Of a DNA stretch of 47,228 bases, positions 9,262 through 17,683 are shown piece after piece. Position numbers and translations under genes: made by a program. Origin of the DNA: an uncultured Collinsella sp. (GTDB taxonomy: Bacteria; Actinomycetota; Coriobacteriia; Coriobacteriales; Coriobacteriaceae); NCBI GenBank assembly GCA_900540895.1, contig UQHV01000019.1:1-47228 (forward strand), in the 5' to 3' direction. Under the pieces are notes generated by a model. It was not told the DNA's origin. It saw nothing but the letters and a program-made list of their open reading frames with translations, and searched no databases. Position 1 is the first letter of the stretch; every line of letters begins with the position of its first letter.

Positions 9262-10467
9262 ATGACCGCAACTGCATCCGCCGCACCCGCCAAGGTGTAC
9301 TTTACGAACCTGCGCACGCATGCTCGCGAGAGCCAGCTCGACAAGCTCAAGCGCCTCATTCGCCGCGCCGGTATTGAGCAGATCGACTTTGAGAACAAGT
9401 TCGTTGCTATCAAGATTCACTTTGGCGAGCTGGGCAACCTGAGCTTTTTGCGCCCCAACTACGCCCGCGCCGTCGCGGACGTCGTAAAAGAGCTGGGCGG
9501 CAAGCCCTTCCTCACCGACTGCAACACGCTCTACGTCGGTAGCCGCAAAAACGCGCTCGAGCACATCGACACCGCCTACCAGAACGGCTTCACCCCGTAT
9601 GCCACGGGCTGTCAGATTATCATCGCCGACGGCCTCAAAGGCACCGATGAGGCACTCGTTCCGGTCGAGGGCGGTGAGTACGTGCACGAGGCCAAGATCG
9701 GCCAGGCACTCATGGACGCCGACATCGTGATCAGCCTCACCCACTTTAAGGGCCATGAGCAGGCCGGATTTGGCGGCGCCATGAAGAACCTGGGCATGGG
9801 AGGCGGCAGCCGTGCTGGCAAGATGGAGCAGCACGCCGCCGGCAAGCCGAATGTCGATACCACCAACTGCGTGGGCTGCCACGCCTGCGAAAAGATCTGC
9901 GCGCACAACGCCGTCTCGTTTGACGACACCCGCGAGCGCGAGCTTGCCAACGGTAGTACTCGCACGGTACACGTGGCCGCCATCGACCACAATCGCTGCG
10001 TGGGGTGTGGGCGCTGCATTGCGGCGTGCAACCAGGACTGTATCAAGCCCGGCTATGACGCTGCGGCCGATGTGCTCAACTACAAGATCGCCGAGTACAC
10101 GAAGGCTGTCGTCGACGGCCGCCCGAGTTTCCACATCTCGCTCGCTATGGACATTAGTCCCAACTGCGATTGCCATCCCGAAAACGACACGCCCATCGTC
10201 AACGATATCGGTATGTTCGCGAGCTTCGACCCGGTCGCCATCGACCAGGCTTGCGCCGACGCCGTCATGACATCCGAGCCGCTGCCCAACACCGAGCTCA
10301 CCGATAGCGCCGCTAAGATGGAGCACAATCACGAGCACCTGGAGGGCGAGCAGGCACACGACCCCTTCTGCATCACGCATCCCGACACCGACTGGCGCGC
10401 GTGCATCGCGCACGCCGAAAAGATTGGCCTGGGCACGAGCGAGTATGAGCTCATCGAGGTCAAGTAG
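9262..10467 (+). CDS. DUF362 domain protein with two [4Fe-4S] ferredoxin motifs
   Basis: This 401-aa protein has a DUF362 domain (VAIKIHFGELGN, DIVISLTHFKGHEQAGFGGAMKNLGMG) interrupted by a two-cluster ferredoxin insert at about residues 205-260. The insert shows CVGCHACEKIC and CVGCGRCIAACNQDC, classic ligands for [4Fe-4S] clusters. A second conserved DUF362 part (DCHPENDTPIVNDIGMFASFDPVAIDQAC) follows. The protein appears cytoplasmic, with no signal peptide. DUF362/4Fe-4S proteins are common in anaerobes; their reaction is not established, so only a redox role is inferred. The SD AGAGGGG lies before the ATG. A strong bidirectional terminator follows. Confidence 0.88.
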   Translation: MTATASAAPAKVYFTNLRTHARESQLDKLKRLIRRAGIEQIDFENKFVAIKIHFGELGNLSFLRPNYARAVADVVKELGGKPFLTDCNTLYVGSRKNALEHIDTAYQNGFTPYATGCQIIIADGLKGTDEALVPVEGGEYVHEAKIGQALMDADIVISLTHFKGHEQAGFGGAMKNLGMGGGSRAGKMEQHAAGKPNVDTTNCVGCHACEKICAHNAVSFDDTRERELANGSTRTVHVAAIDHNRCVGCGRCIAACNQDCIKPGYDAAADVLNYKIAEYTKAVVDGRPSFHISLAMDISPNCDCHPENDTPIVNDIGMFASFDPVAIDQACADAVMTSEPLPNTELTDSAAKMEHNHEHLEGEQAHDPFCITHPDTDWRACIAHAEKIGLGTSEYELIEVK

Positions 10468-10515
10468 CGTCCGGTTATTGGACAAATCGCGTTCTTTTAG
10501 CAGCGCAACGTAAGT

Positions 10516-10554
10516 AAAAGCCGCCCGTGAGCACAGCGCTCACGGGCGGCTTTT
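10516..10554. terminator. Bidirectional Rho-independent terminator
   Basis: A perfect 13-bp stem (10520-10532 with 10538-10550) has a 5-nt loop, is flanked by AAAA on the left and TTTT on the right, and lies between convergent genes, so it can serve both. Confidence 0.88.
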
Positions 10555-10631
10555 CGGAAGCGAGGTGAAAAATCGAATACCGCCGACCACAAGGCGTTTT
10601 AGGCAACAAAACCCCAGACGTTGCTTTTTGC

Positions 10632-11597
10632 CTAAAAGTGCTCGTCGAGGAAGTTATTGACTGTGTTCCAGTAGAGCTCGGGGTCAACTTGCGCACTCTT
10701 GGCGTGGGTGGCGCCATGGATGGTGAGCTTTTGCTTGACCTTGCTGGCGCACGCCTCGTAGTTTTGGTCGAGCATACTGTACGGTACAAAGGTGTCCTGG
10801 TCGCCGTGGATAAACAGCATGGGAACCGTCGCGTGTTTGAGTTGCTCCACACTGCTCGCCTTATGAAAGTCGTAGCCCGCGCGCACGTTGCACACCAAGT
10901 TTGCTACATCGAGCAAGGGAAAGCTGGGCAGGCCGAACACATCCTTGAGCTGCAGGGAAAACTCGTCCCAAACGCTCGTATAACCGCAGTCCTCGATAAT
11001 GCATTTTACGTTTGCGGGCAGAGATTCCCCCGCGACGTTCATGGCGGTTGCCGCACCCATCGACTCGCCAAAGACCAGGATGCGCGCCTCGGGGTCAGCC
11101 TGAACGATTCGCTCGATCCATGCGACGATGTCGAGGCGCTCGGGCCAGCCCATGCCGATATAGTCGCCGCCGGAGCGCTCGTGGGCGCGGGCGGCTGGTG
11201 CGAGTACGTTCATGCCGCGGTCGTGGAATCGTTTGGCGTATCGGGCCATACCGATGGGCTCGTTGGTATATCCATGCAGGCAGACGGCGTAGTCGTGCGT
11301 GCTCTCCGGTGCAGCAAAATACCAAGCGGCGAGCTCGGTTCCGTCATCTGCGGTGAGGCTGCTGCTCTCGCGGTTCTCTTTAAACCACGCCCGCGCCTCG
11401 GTTTCCTCGGCATCCGGCTGCTCACCTTTTTTGTCGGCCTTACCATCCTGCATCATCTTCATGGTGTACGGCGCTTGGGGGTTCAGGGCAAAGTCGAACA
11501 AGAAGTTGCCGGCAAACCCTAGCAGCGCGACAACGAGCACCAGCGCAACGACGCCGGCTATCTTGAGCTTTCGATGGGAACGTGCGTTTTGAGACAT
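10632..11597 (-). CDS. Alpha/beta hydrolase, membrane-anchored or secreted
   Basis: This 321-aa protein starts with basic residues and one hydrophobic helix (KIAGVVALVLVVALLGFAGNFLF), so the catalytic domain is probably outside the membrane. The hydrolase core shows CLHGYTNEP (oxyanion region), the nucleophile elbow FGESMGAAT, an acid within FIHGDQDTFVPY and the final His in HGATHAKS. This is the pattern of the YqkD/BEM46-like family. The substrate cannot be read from sequence. It is monocistronic between a terminator and a divergent hemolysin III gene. Its upstream region has three short palindromes that could be operators. Confidence 0.87.
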   Translation of the reverse strand: MSQNARSHRKLKIAGVVALVLVVALLGFAGNFLFDFALNPQAPYTMKMMQDGKADKKGEQPDAEETEARAWFKENRESSSLTADDGTELAAWYFAAPESTHDYAVCLHGYTNEPIGMARYAKRFHDRGMNVLAPAARAHERSGGDYIGMGWPERLDIVAWIERIVQADPEARILVFGESMGAATAMNVAGESLPANVKCIIEDCGYTSVWDEFSLQLKDVFGLPSFPLLDVANLVCNVRAGYDFHKASSVEQLKHATVPMLFIHGDQDTFVPYSMLDQNYEACASKVKQKLTIHGATHAKSAQVDPELYWNTVNNFLDEHF

Positions 11598-11609
11598 AAG
11601 AAGCTTTCC

Positions 11610-11676
11610 TATAAGATGTTAATACATCAACATTTAATGCAAGCGCATTATGGACGTTCGCCGTTGATGCGTCAAC
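11610..11676. promoter_or_regulatory. Palindrome cluster upstream of the hydrolase gene
   Basis: Three short inverted repeats lie in the AT-rich intergenic region: GATGTTAATACATC near 11615, TAATGCAAGCGCATTA at 11635-11650, and GTTGATGCGTCAAC at 11663-11676. Their spacing in a divergent promoter region suits repressor binding, but no regulator gene is adjacent and the sites share little sequence. Confidence 0.35.
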
Positions 11677-11783
11677 AGGCAAAGAATGGGTAAACAAAGG
11701 GTCACGTATGGTGCAAATTTCGCACGTACCTAGACGCTTTGATATAGTGTTGAGAACTCTTTACGTTGGAGGATGTAACCGGC

Positions 11784-12467
11784 ATGTCCGATTCGAGCGA
11801 CAGTTCTAAGCCGCGACCCAAGACCGCGGCCGTTCCACACTACACGGTGGGTGAGGAGATCATGAACTCCGTCACCCATGGTGTCGGCTGCCTGCTGGGT
11901 ATCGCGGGCCTGGTGCTCCTGATCGTATTCGCCGCCCTGCGCGGCGGAGGCCCGGCCCACATGGCCGCGGCGATTGTCTATGGCGTCAGCATTATCCTCG
12001 AATACCTAGCCTCCACGCTCTACCACGCGATTCAGCCCGCGCGCGCCAAGCGCGTGTTTCGCATCATCGATCACAGCTGCATCTACCTGCTCATAGCCGG
12101 CAGCTATACGCCGTTTTGCCTCATCACGCTCGCAAACGACGGCGGCGCTGTGCTGTTCTTTGCCGTATGGGCCATCGCCATCATCGGCATCGCCCTCGAG
12201 TGCTTCCTGCGCGAGCGCCAGCCGCATTGGGTAAGCGGCCTGGTCTATCTGCTGATGGGCTGGCTCGTTGTCTTTAAGCTGCCTGAACTTGTGGCGCTGC
12301 TCAACCCCGTGGCACTTGCCCTGCTCGCCGTCGGCGGCGTGTGCTACACCGCGGGCGTGCCGTTCTATATCGCCAAAAACGTGCGCTATCTTCACAGCGT
12401 GTTTCACCTGTGGGTACTCGCCGGCAGCATCTTCCAGTTCATGGCGGTGATTCTCTTCGTAATCTAG
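11784..12467 (+). CDS. Hemolysin III family (PAQR-like) membrane protein
   Basis: This 227-aa protein has seven predicted helices and the family signature at the start (YTVGEEIMNSVTHGVGCLLG), the SxLYHA-type segment (EYLASTLYHAIQ), and the conserved IIDHSCIYLLIAGSYTPF. His residues in these motifs form the putative metal site of the HlyIII/PAQR fold. The ATG at 11784 is supported by the SD GGAGGA at 11768-11773; the in-frame TTG at 11766 overlaps that SD and was rejected. Despite the name, the bacterial family's cellular role is unclear. It is followed 113 bp later by a CNNM-like gene on the same strand. Confidence 0.9.
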   Translation: MSDSSDSSKPRPKTAAVPHYTVGEEIMNSVTHGVGCLLGIAGLVLLIVFAALRGGGPAHMAAAIVYGVSIILEYLASTLYHAIQPARAKRVFRIIDHSCIYLLIAGSYTPFCLITLANDGGAVLFFAVWAIAIIGIALECFLRERQPHWVSGLVYLLMGWLVVFKLPELVALLNPVALALLAVGGVCYTAGVPFYIAKNVRYLHSVFHLWVLAGSIFQFMAVILFVI

Positions 12468-12580
12468 CGATCGCGCCTGTGCCCGCGGGCCCATCCAAGC
12501 GGCCGCCGGGCGCAACTGCCCTATCCGCCGTCAACGTTTTAATCCGACATCCCGAATCTTGGAGGTTCGAGAAACTCCCG

Positions 12581-13954
12581 ATGGACATAACCATCTCCCT
12601 TATCACCACCCTCGTTTTGACCCTCATCAACGGCTACTTCTCTATGTCAGAGATGGCGCTCACCACGGCCAAGCGCGCCGTGCTGGAGCACGAGGCCGAG
12701 GAAGGCGACAAGCGCGCCGAGCGTGCCATTAAGTTGGCTGCCGACTCCGACCAGCTGCTCGCCACCATCCAGGTCGCCATCACGCTCGTGGGCTTCGCCT
12801 CGTCCGCCGTCGCCTCGACGAGTCTGTCCGACCCGCTCGCCACGTGGCTCATGAATTTTGGCATCGCGCCGCTCTCCGCCATCGCGCGCGGCCTGGCGCC
12901 GGTCATCATCACCGTCGCGGTCGCCTTCGTGTCCATCGTGATCGGCGAGCTCGTCCCCAAGCGCATCGGCCTGGCCAACGCCGAAGGCGTGTCCAAGCAG
13001 GTCGTGGGACCGTTGTCGTTTTTCCAAAAGATCGCCCGTCCGCTCGTGTGGCTGACCGGTGCTTGCTCCGATGGCCTGGCCCGCATCCTGCGCATCAAGA
13101 GTGCCGACGACCGCCAGAACGTCTCGGAAGAAGAGATCAAGTACATGGTCTCGGAGCAAGACGACCTGCTCGACGAGGAAAAGCGCATGATCCACGAGAT
13201 CTTCGACCTGGGCGACACCGTTGCCCGCGAGGTCATGGTGCCGCGCGTGGACACCACCATGTGCGAGGACGACGAGACGGTCGCCGACGTGCTGTCCACC
13301 ATGCGCCAGACCGGCTTTAGCCGCATCCCCGTCTATCACGAGGATCCCGACAACGTCGCCGGCATCGCGCACATCAAGGACCTGATTCAGCCCGCGCTCG
13401 ACGGCAAGGGCGACCAGCCCATCGCCGGCTTTTTGCGCGACGCCACCTTTGTGCCCGACACCAAGGACATCCTGCCGCTGCTGTCCGAGATGCAGACCTC
13501 GCACGACCAGATCGTGGTGGTCGTGGACGAGTACGGCGGCACGGCCGGCATCATCACCATCGAGGACATCGTCGAGGAGATCGTCGGCGAGATCGAGGAC
13601 GAGTTCGACCCCGACAACAAGTATCTCACGCGCCTTTCGCGCCGCGAGTGGCTCGTTGATGGGCGTTTTTCGTGCGATGACGCGATTGAGCTTGGTTGGC
13701 CGCTTGAGGAAAGCGATGATTATGAGACCATCGCCGGCTGGATTTTGGAGCTTTGTGACTCGGTGCCCGACATCGGAGAGGTGTTTGAGGTCGCGGGGTA
13801 CAAGTTCAAGGTGCAGTCGATGCGTGGCCAGCGCATCTCGCTCATTCGCGTGATTGCTCCGGCCGAAACCGATAAGAAAGATTCCGAGTCTTCGGTAGAC
13901 GAGCCGACGACGCCGGGTGCGGGCTCTGCGAATCCGCACGACGGCGACGAGTAG
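12581..13954 (+). CDS. CNNM/CorC-like (hemolysin C family) transporter, DUF21 + CBS pair + CorC_HlyC
   Basis: This 457-aa protein has a DUF21 membrane domain (about 1-190; GYFSMSEMALTTAKRAVLE, VAITLVGFASSAVAS, VIGELVPKRIGL), a CBS pair (about 205-330; VMVPRVDTTMCEDDETV, FSRIPVYHEDPDNVAGIAHIKDL, IVVVVDEYGGTAGIITIEDIVEEIVGEI), and a C-terminal CorC_HlyC domain. Bacterial CNNM/CorC proteins export Mg2+, often Na+-coupled, with the CBS pair sensing Mg-ATP. The ATG at 12581 has a GGAGG 15 nt upstream, rather far; the longer open frame upstream reads as noise. It is one of four Mg-linked loci in the window. The final ~35 residues are acidic and low complexity. Confidence 0.9.
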   Translation: MDITISLITTLVLTLINGYFSMSEMALTTAKRAVLEHEAEEGDKRAERAIKLAADSDQLLATIQVAITLVGFASSAVASTSLSDPLATWLMNFGIAPLSAIARGLAPVIITVAVAFVSIVIGELVPKRIGLANAEGVSKQVVGPLSFFQKIARPLVWLTGACSDGLARILRIKSADDRQNVSEEEIKYMVSEQDDLLDEEKRMIHEIFDLGDTVAREVMVPRVDTTMCEDDETVADVLSTMRQTGFSRIPVYHEDPDNVAGIAHIKDLIQPALDGKGDQPIAGFLRDATFVPDTKDILPLLSEMQTSHDQIVVVVDEYGGTAGIITIEDIVEEIVGEIEDEFDPDNKYLTRLSRREWLVDGRFSCDDAIELGWPLEESDDYETIAGWILELCDSVPDIGEVFEVAGYKFKVQSMRGQRISLIRVIAPAETDKKDSESSVDEPTTPGAGSANPHDGDE

Positions 13955-13978
13955 GACAAGGAAGAGTAGGGGAGAGTT

Positions 13979-14812
13979 ATGGCAGGCCTGTTCAACATCC
14001 TTAAGGTCACCGTCAGCGAGGACAAGATCTGCGCGCACGTGCTGGTGAACCCCGGCATGCCGCTCATGACCTCGGAGGATATCGAGGCCACGGCGCGCGT
14101 GTACTACCTGGTGCCCGCGATTGCCAAGCATCTGTGCCTGGGCGATTCGGGTCGCGAGTTCCAGGACTGTATGGGCCAGACCGAGCTCTGCCACCTGCTG
14201 GAGCATGTGACGGTCGAGCTCATGAACGAGACCGGTCTTGCCGGTAGCATCTCGTGCGGCCGCACGCGCGTAAGCGAGCACGACGAGCGCGTCTTTGAGG
14301 TTGAGCTTTCGTGCCCCGACGACGCGCTGGCCATCGGTGCGCTGTCTTCGGCCACCTTTATGATGGACTGGGCCTATCTGCACGCCGACCAGCCTGCCCC
14401 CGACGTGGAGGGCACGGTCGCGGGCCTGCGCAACCTGGTGCTGGGCATGCGCGCCGAGGCCGAGGGCAAGGATCCTCACGAGGCCGTCGCCGCTGCGAAC
14501 GGCGAAGATGCTGCCGAGGACGAGGGCGCTGACGAGGGCGATGCGCCGGTCGACGCCGAGCCCGTTTCCGATGCGACCGCCGAGCCCGTTCCCACCGAGC
14601 CCCAGGGCGTCCCCAACTTTGACGACGAGCCCCAGGTGGCGATTGATACCGAGGGTGCGGTTGCCGAGAACCACGAGGCCTCCGCTGCCGTCTTTGGCGG
14701 TGCGGCGACGGTTCCGGCAGGACCTGCGCATGAGGGCGGCCTGCCGCTCGTGGACGGCGCCGGCGAGGACCCGGGTGCCACGGTGGCCATGCCGGCTATG
14801 CCTCAGGAGTAG
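13979..14812 (+). CDS. Stand-alone protein resembling the cyanophycin synthetase N-terminal domain
   Basis: The first ~140 residues of this 277-aa protein resemble the N-domain of cyanophycin synthetase. The best part runs from LVPAIAKHLC through ELCHLLEHVTVELMNETG to CGRTR and VFEVEL, matching the family pattern H(I/L)(V/L)EHV(A/T)(L/V)EL...G...GRTR...V. The ATP-grasp and Mur-ligase domains of a true CphA are absent. The C-terminal ~120 residues are low-complexity Asp/Glu/Ala/Pro with no predicted fold. No signal peptide. The SD GGGGAGAG precedes the ATG. It lies 24 bp after the CNNM-like gene and may be cotranscribed. The similarity is my own motif reading; function unknown. Confidence 0.7.
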   Translation: MAGLFNILKVTVSEDKICAHVLVNPGMPLMTSEDIEATARVYYLVPAIAKHLCLGDSGREFQDCMGQTELCHLLEHVTVELMNETGLAGSISCGRTRVSEHDERVFEVELSCPDDALAIGALSSATFMMDWAYLHADQPAPDVEGTVAGLRNLVLGMRAEAEGKDPHEAVAAANGEDAAEDEGADEGDAPVDAEPVSDATAEPVPTEPQGVPNFDDEPQVAIDTEGAVAENHEASAAVFGGAATVPAGPAHEGGLPLVDGAGEDPGATVAMPAMPQE

Positions 14813-14891
14813 GCCTACGCGTTTATCACCATCACGTACCTGCACCTTTGCCGTACACAGATGAGCGGAGCGGCAAGTGATGCGCTGCGGG

Positions 14892-14897
14892 TATAAT
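14892..14897 (+). promoter_or_regulatory. TATAAT -10 element for the YtxH/PRC operon
   Basis: A perfect TATAAT lies about 50 bp before the YtxH start in the gap after the previous gene. I see no convincing -35 box at 17 bp. Confidence 0.45.
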
Positions 14898-14948
14898 GGA
14901 CAGCATTCAAACGGTGGGCACCGACGTGCCCGCAGGAGAGGAATGATC

Positions 14949-15338
14949 ATGGGTAAGACTTTCAGCTTTGTCTCCGGCGCACTTTTTGGTGCCGCTGCCG
15001 GCGCTATTGCCGGCGTTGCTCTGGCCCCGCGTTCGGGCGCCGAGACCCGCGCCATGGCTGCCGATATCGCCAACGACGCCTGGGACAATATGCGCGACAC
15101 CTACGAGCACAGCGCCGAGGAGGCCCGTGCTGCGGTGAATGACTTTGGCCCGATGGTCGACGCCAAGACCGATGACCTGCGCGCCAAGGTCGACCTGGCC
15201 CGCGAGCGCATGGACCAGCTGCGCGAGCAGCTCAACGACGCCATTTCGGGCGGCAACGTGACGCCTGCCGCCGACGTCGTGGTCGAGAACGCCGTCGAGG
15301 CTGATACCGAGGCTGCGGAGCCCTCGACCGAGGCATAA
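14949..15338 (+). CDS. YtxH domain-containing protein
   Basis: This 129-aa protein has a short basic start, a small-residue-rich helix (FVSGALFGAAAGAIAGVALAP) and the APRSGAETR motif typical of YtxH/gas-vesicle-like stress proteins. A long amphipathic helical region follows (about 40-105), and an acidic tail. The ATG at 14949 lies 8 nt after AGGAGAG; an ATG 6 nt upstream is too close to that SD. It is probably membrane-anchored with a cytoplasmic coiled tail. The stop overlaps the next ATG by one base (TAATG), so the two genes are coupled. YtxH proteins are linked to envelope stress, but no biochemical role is established. Confidence 0.82.
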   Translation: MGKTFSFVSGALFGAAAGAIAGVALAPRSGAETRAMAADIANDAWDNMRDTYEHSAEEARAAVNDFGPMVDAKTDDLRAKVDLARERMDQLREQLNDAISGGNVTPAADVVVENAVEADTEAAEPSTEA

Positions 15339-16093
15339 TGCGCGCCGGGGATTTTGTCGGCGCCAAGATCTATCGCAAGCCTACCGAGGACAAGCGCACC
15401 AAAAAGGACGGCACGCCGCGCAGCCCTAAAAAGCTCGGAAAGATTCACTTTCCGGTCTTTACCCCGGGCGGTACGCGCGTGGTCGGCTTTATGGTCCGCC
15501 AGTCCGATATCGCGGGCATGATCGAGCGTCCCGACCGATTCGTAGCGCTCGACGCCATTGGTGTCTACGAGGGCGCCATTGCGGTCGATGACGTCAAGGA
15601 CACGTACGATGCCGCCGCCGCCAAGCGCCTCGACATCAACCTGGACGATTGCATCATCTGGGTCGGTATGGACGTGCGCACGGAATCGGGCGACGTCGTG
15701 GGCTATTGCTCGGATGTGGAGTTCAAGCCGCGTTCGGGCATCGTGCAGGCATTCTATGTGACCGCCGGTGCTGCTTCGAGTGTTTTGGTCGGTGACACGC
15801 AGGTGCCGCCGACGATGCTGCGCGGCTATGAGAACGGCGCGATGGTCGTCTCGGACGAGGTCAAGTCGCTCGGGTATTCGGGCGGTGCGGCTGCCAAGGC
15901 CGCCGAGGCCAGCGTCGTGGTGGGCGACAAGGTCAAAAAGGGCGCCAAGGTGCTCGACGACAAGGGATCGGTTGCCGTGGACAAGGGCAGTCGCGCACTG
16001 GGCAAGCAGCTCGGCAAGACGCGCGGCATGTTCAAGGCCTTTAAGGACGAATACCAAAAGGCGAGCGGAGGCTCGTCAAAAGCTACAAAATAG
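15338..16093 (+). CDS. PRC-barrel domain protein
   Basis: This 251-aa protein has two PRC-barrel-like segments: one near residues 1-80 (GDFVGAKIY, GGTRVVGFMV) and one near 95-150 (VGMDVRTESGDVVGYCSDVEF). A Lys/Ala-rich tail follows (about 185-251), likely extended or helical. PRC barrels are small beta-barrels for protein contact, seen in RimM, photosystem and MgtE-linked proteins. It has no membrane segment and probably acts with the YtxH protein, with which it is coupled by a TAATG overlap. A terminator-like hairpin follows. No precise function can be given. Confidence 0.78.
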   Translation: MRAGDFVGAKIYRKPTEDKRTKKDGTPRSPKKLGKIHFPVFTPGGTRVVGFMVRQSDIAGMIERPDRFVALDAIGVYEGAIAVDDVKDTYDAAAAKRLDINLDDCIIWVGMDVRTESGDVVGYCSDVEFKPRSGIVQAFYVTAGAASSVLVGDTQVPPTMLRGYENGAMVVSDEVKSLGYSGGAAAKAAEASVVVGDKVKKGAKVLDDKGSVAVDKGSRALGKQLGKTRGMFKAFKDEYQKASGGSSKATK

Positions 16094-16114
16094 CGACGTA
16101 CCAAATGATGGGAG

Positions 16115-16144
16115 GCAAGCCGGAGACCTGTTGCTCCGGCTTGC
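16115..16144 (+). terminator. Terminator-like hairpin after the PRC-barrel gene
   Basis: A perfect 11-bp stem (16115-16125 with 16134-16144) with an 8-nt loop is followed by TGTGTTT. The T-tract is broken, so efficiency is uncertain. Confidence 0.6.
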
Positions 16145-16165
16145 TGTGTTTATGGGGGAGGGCAT

Positions 16166-17572
16166 ATGCGCCAAAACGGATCCAACTTAAACGGGCGTTC
16201 GGGTGCGCGTCCGACGGCGCGCCGCGACCTGGGGCAGCTGCCCAGCGGTCAGCGCAAGCGTCACCGTAAGCCCGGCGCGATGTATCTCAACCATAGCCGC
16301 GGCTTTAGCGATCGCAGCGCGCGCATCGGCAACAGCCGCACACCCCGTCGTTCGTCTCGCCTGCCCTATGCGCTCATCGCCGTGGGTTGCGCGCTCGTGC
16401 TGTTTATCGCTGCCGTCGTGGGCTACGTCAACCGCAGCGTGGACGTGGAGCTCAACGGCCAGAAGACCGCGGTGCGCGTGGGCTCTACGCTGCAGAATCT
16501 CATCGACGACCAGGAGTTGACTGACACCTACGACGCAGGCGACCTGCTGGCCGTCGATGACAGTGTGCTCAAGCGCCATGGAGGCGAAAAGCTGTCGGTG
16601 AAGGTCGACGGCAAGCGCGTGAAGCAGGGCAAATGGGATAGCCGCGAACTCGAGGGTGGCGAGAAGGTGACGGTCAAGGATGGCCGTAACACCTACGAGA
16701 AACACGAGGTTCAGGCTACGGTTATCGAGCCCAAGCTCAAGGTCGAGGGCACGGGCGCTATCGAGTATGTGCAGACGTGGGGTGTCCAGGGCCGCTCCGA
16801 GGTGTGGGTTGGTGAGCAGTCGGGCAAGACGCAGGATCGCGGCGAGGTTGTGCCCGCCACCGATTGCGTTGTTGCGTGCGCCAGCGTGGCGCCCAAGGGC
16901 AACAAAAAGTACGTGGCGCTGACGTTTGACGAGGGTCCGAGCGGCGCCACCAAACAGATCTTGCAGGTGCTCAAGGAAAAGGGCGTCACCGCGACGTTCT
17001 TCCTTTCGGGCGATGCGGTCGAGGCCTCGCCTGCCACGGCCAAGGCGATTGTCGATGCCGGGTGCGAGATCGGATCCAACAGCTACAGCGACGATTCGCT
17101 CAAGGGTCAGGACCGTGAGGCGGTACGCGAACAGATCACGAAAGGCACCGATGCGATTAAGTCGGCGACCGGCGTGAAGACGATGCTGCTGCGTGCTCCC
17201 TACGCTGCCTTTGACGAGCAAAACTGGATTGATGCGATGGACCTGGTCTCCGCCGTGGTCTCGTGGAATATTGACTCGGGCGACTGGCTGCTCAACGGTG
17301 TCGACGAGCAGGTCTCGACGGTGTTCGATTCGGTGACGCCGGGCAATATCGTGCTGCTCACCGATAGAGACGAATGCGCCGAGCAGACGCTCGAGGCGCT
17401 GCCGCAGATTATCGACGGCCTCATTGCCGACGGCTACAAGATCGTGACGCTCAGCGACCTGGTCAAGACGGACACGGCATTGAGCAAAAAGCTCACCTCG
17501 CTGACGAAGGTCACCATGCCCAAGGACGCCGTGTTCCCCCAACTTACCGAGGACGAAGATACCACAGAGTAG
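16166..17572 (+). CDS. Polysaccharide-deacetylase-fold protein with altered catalytic motifs
   Basis: This 468-aa protein has a basic cytoplasmic start, one transmembrane helix (about 68-88, YALIAVGCALVLFIAAVVGY), a DUF348-like ubiquitin-fold region (about 92-185) and a C-terminal NodB-type deacetylase fold (about 248-450). The usual TFDDGP motif reads TFDEGP (253-258), keeping the presumed catalytic Asp but changing the zinc Asp to Glu. The HxxxH motif reads SNSYSDD (304-310), so both zinc His are gone. The C-terminal His motif reads LLTD instead of LLHD. RAPY (343-346) and DSGDW (370-374) remain. It is outer-facing. Loss of metal ligands suggests a non-catalytic or altered-metal wall protein. 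The stop TAG merges into a hairpin repeat. Confidence 0.85.
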   Translation: MRQNGSNLNGRSGARPTARRDLGQLPSGQRKRHRKPGAMYLNHSRGFSDRSARIGNSRTPRRSSRLPYALIAVGCALVLFIAAVVGYVNRSVDVELNGQKTAVRVGSTLQNLIDDQELTDTYDAGDLLAVDDSVLKRHGGEKLSVKVDGKRVKQGKWDSRELEGGEKVTVKDGRNTYEKHEVQATVIEPKLKVEGTGAIEYVQTWGVQGRSEVWVGEQSGKTQDRGEVVPATDCVVACASVAPKGNKKYVALTFDEGPSGATKQILQVLKEKGVTATFFLSGDAVEASPATAKAIVDAGCEIGSNSYSDDSLKGQDREAVREQITKGTDAIKSATGVKTMLLRAPYAAFDEQNWIDAMDLVSAVVSWNIDSGDWLLNGVDEQVSTVFDSVTPGNIVLLTDRDECAEQTLEALPQIIDGLIADGYKIVTLSDLVKTDTALSKKLTSLTKVTMPKDAVFPQLTEDEDTTE

Positions 17573-17607
17573 TCATTGGGTAGTCATTTAAGAACGTCCC
17601 CAATGAC
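17571..17607. repeat. GGGGAC-loop hairpin repeat abutting a stop codon
   Basis: A full copy sits at 17581-17607: stem AGTCATT/AATGACT and a 13-nt loop that reads GGGGACGTTCTTA on the minus strand. A partial copy (AGTCATTGGG) starts at 17571, using the last two bases of the preceding gene's stop codon. Confidence 0.85.
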
Positions 17608-17683
17608 TATGTCACGGATGCGTCAGTGTTTGGTATGCCTGCAATGTGCAGCGCATAAATTCGATGCCGCAGCGCGATGCTGA

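Noticed and set aside
12647..15100. Very long minus-strand open frame across the CNNM, CphA-like and YtxH genes
   Set aside because: Composition is His/Arg/Gly/Val-rich as in antisense frames; it spans several clear plus-strand genes and intergenic gaps.
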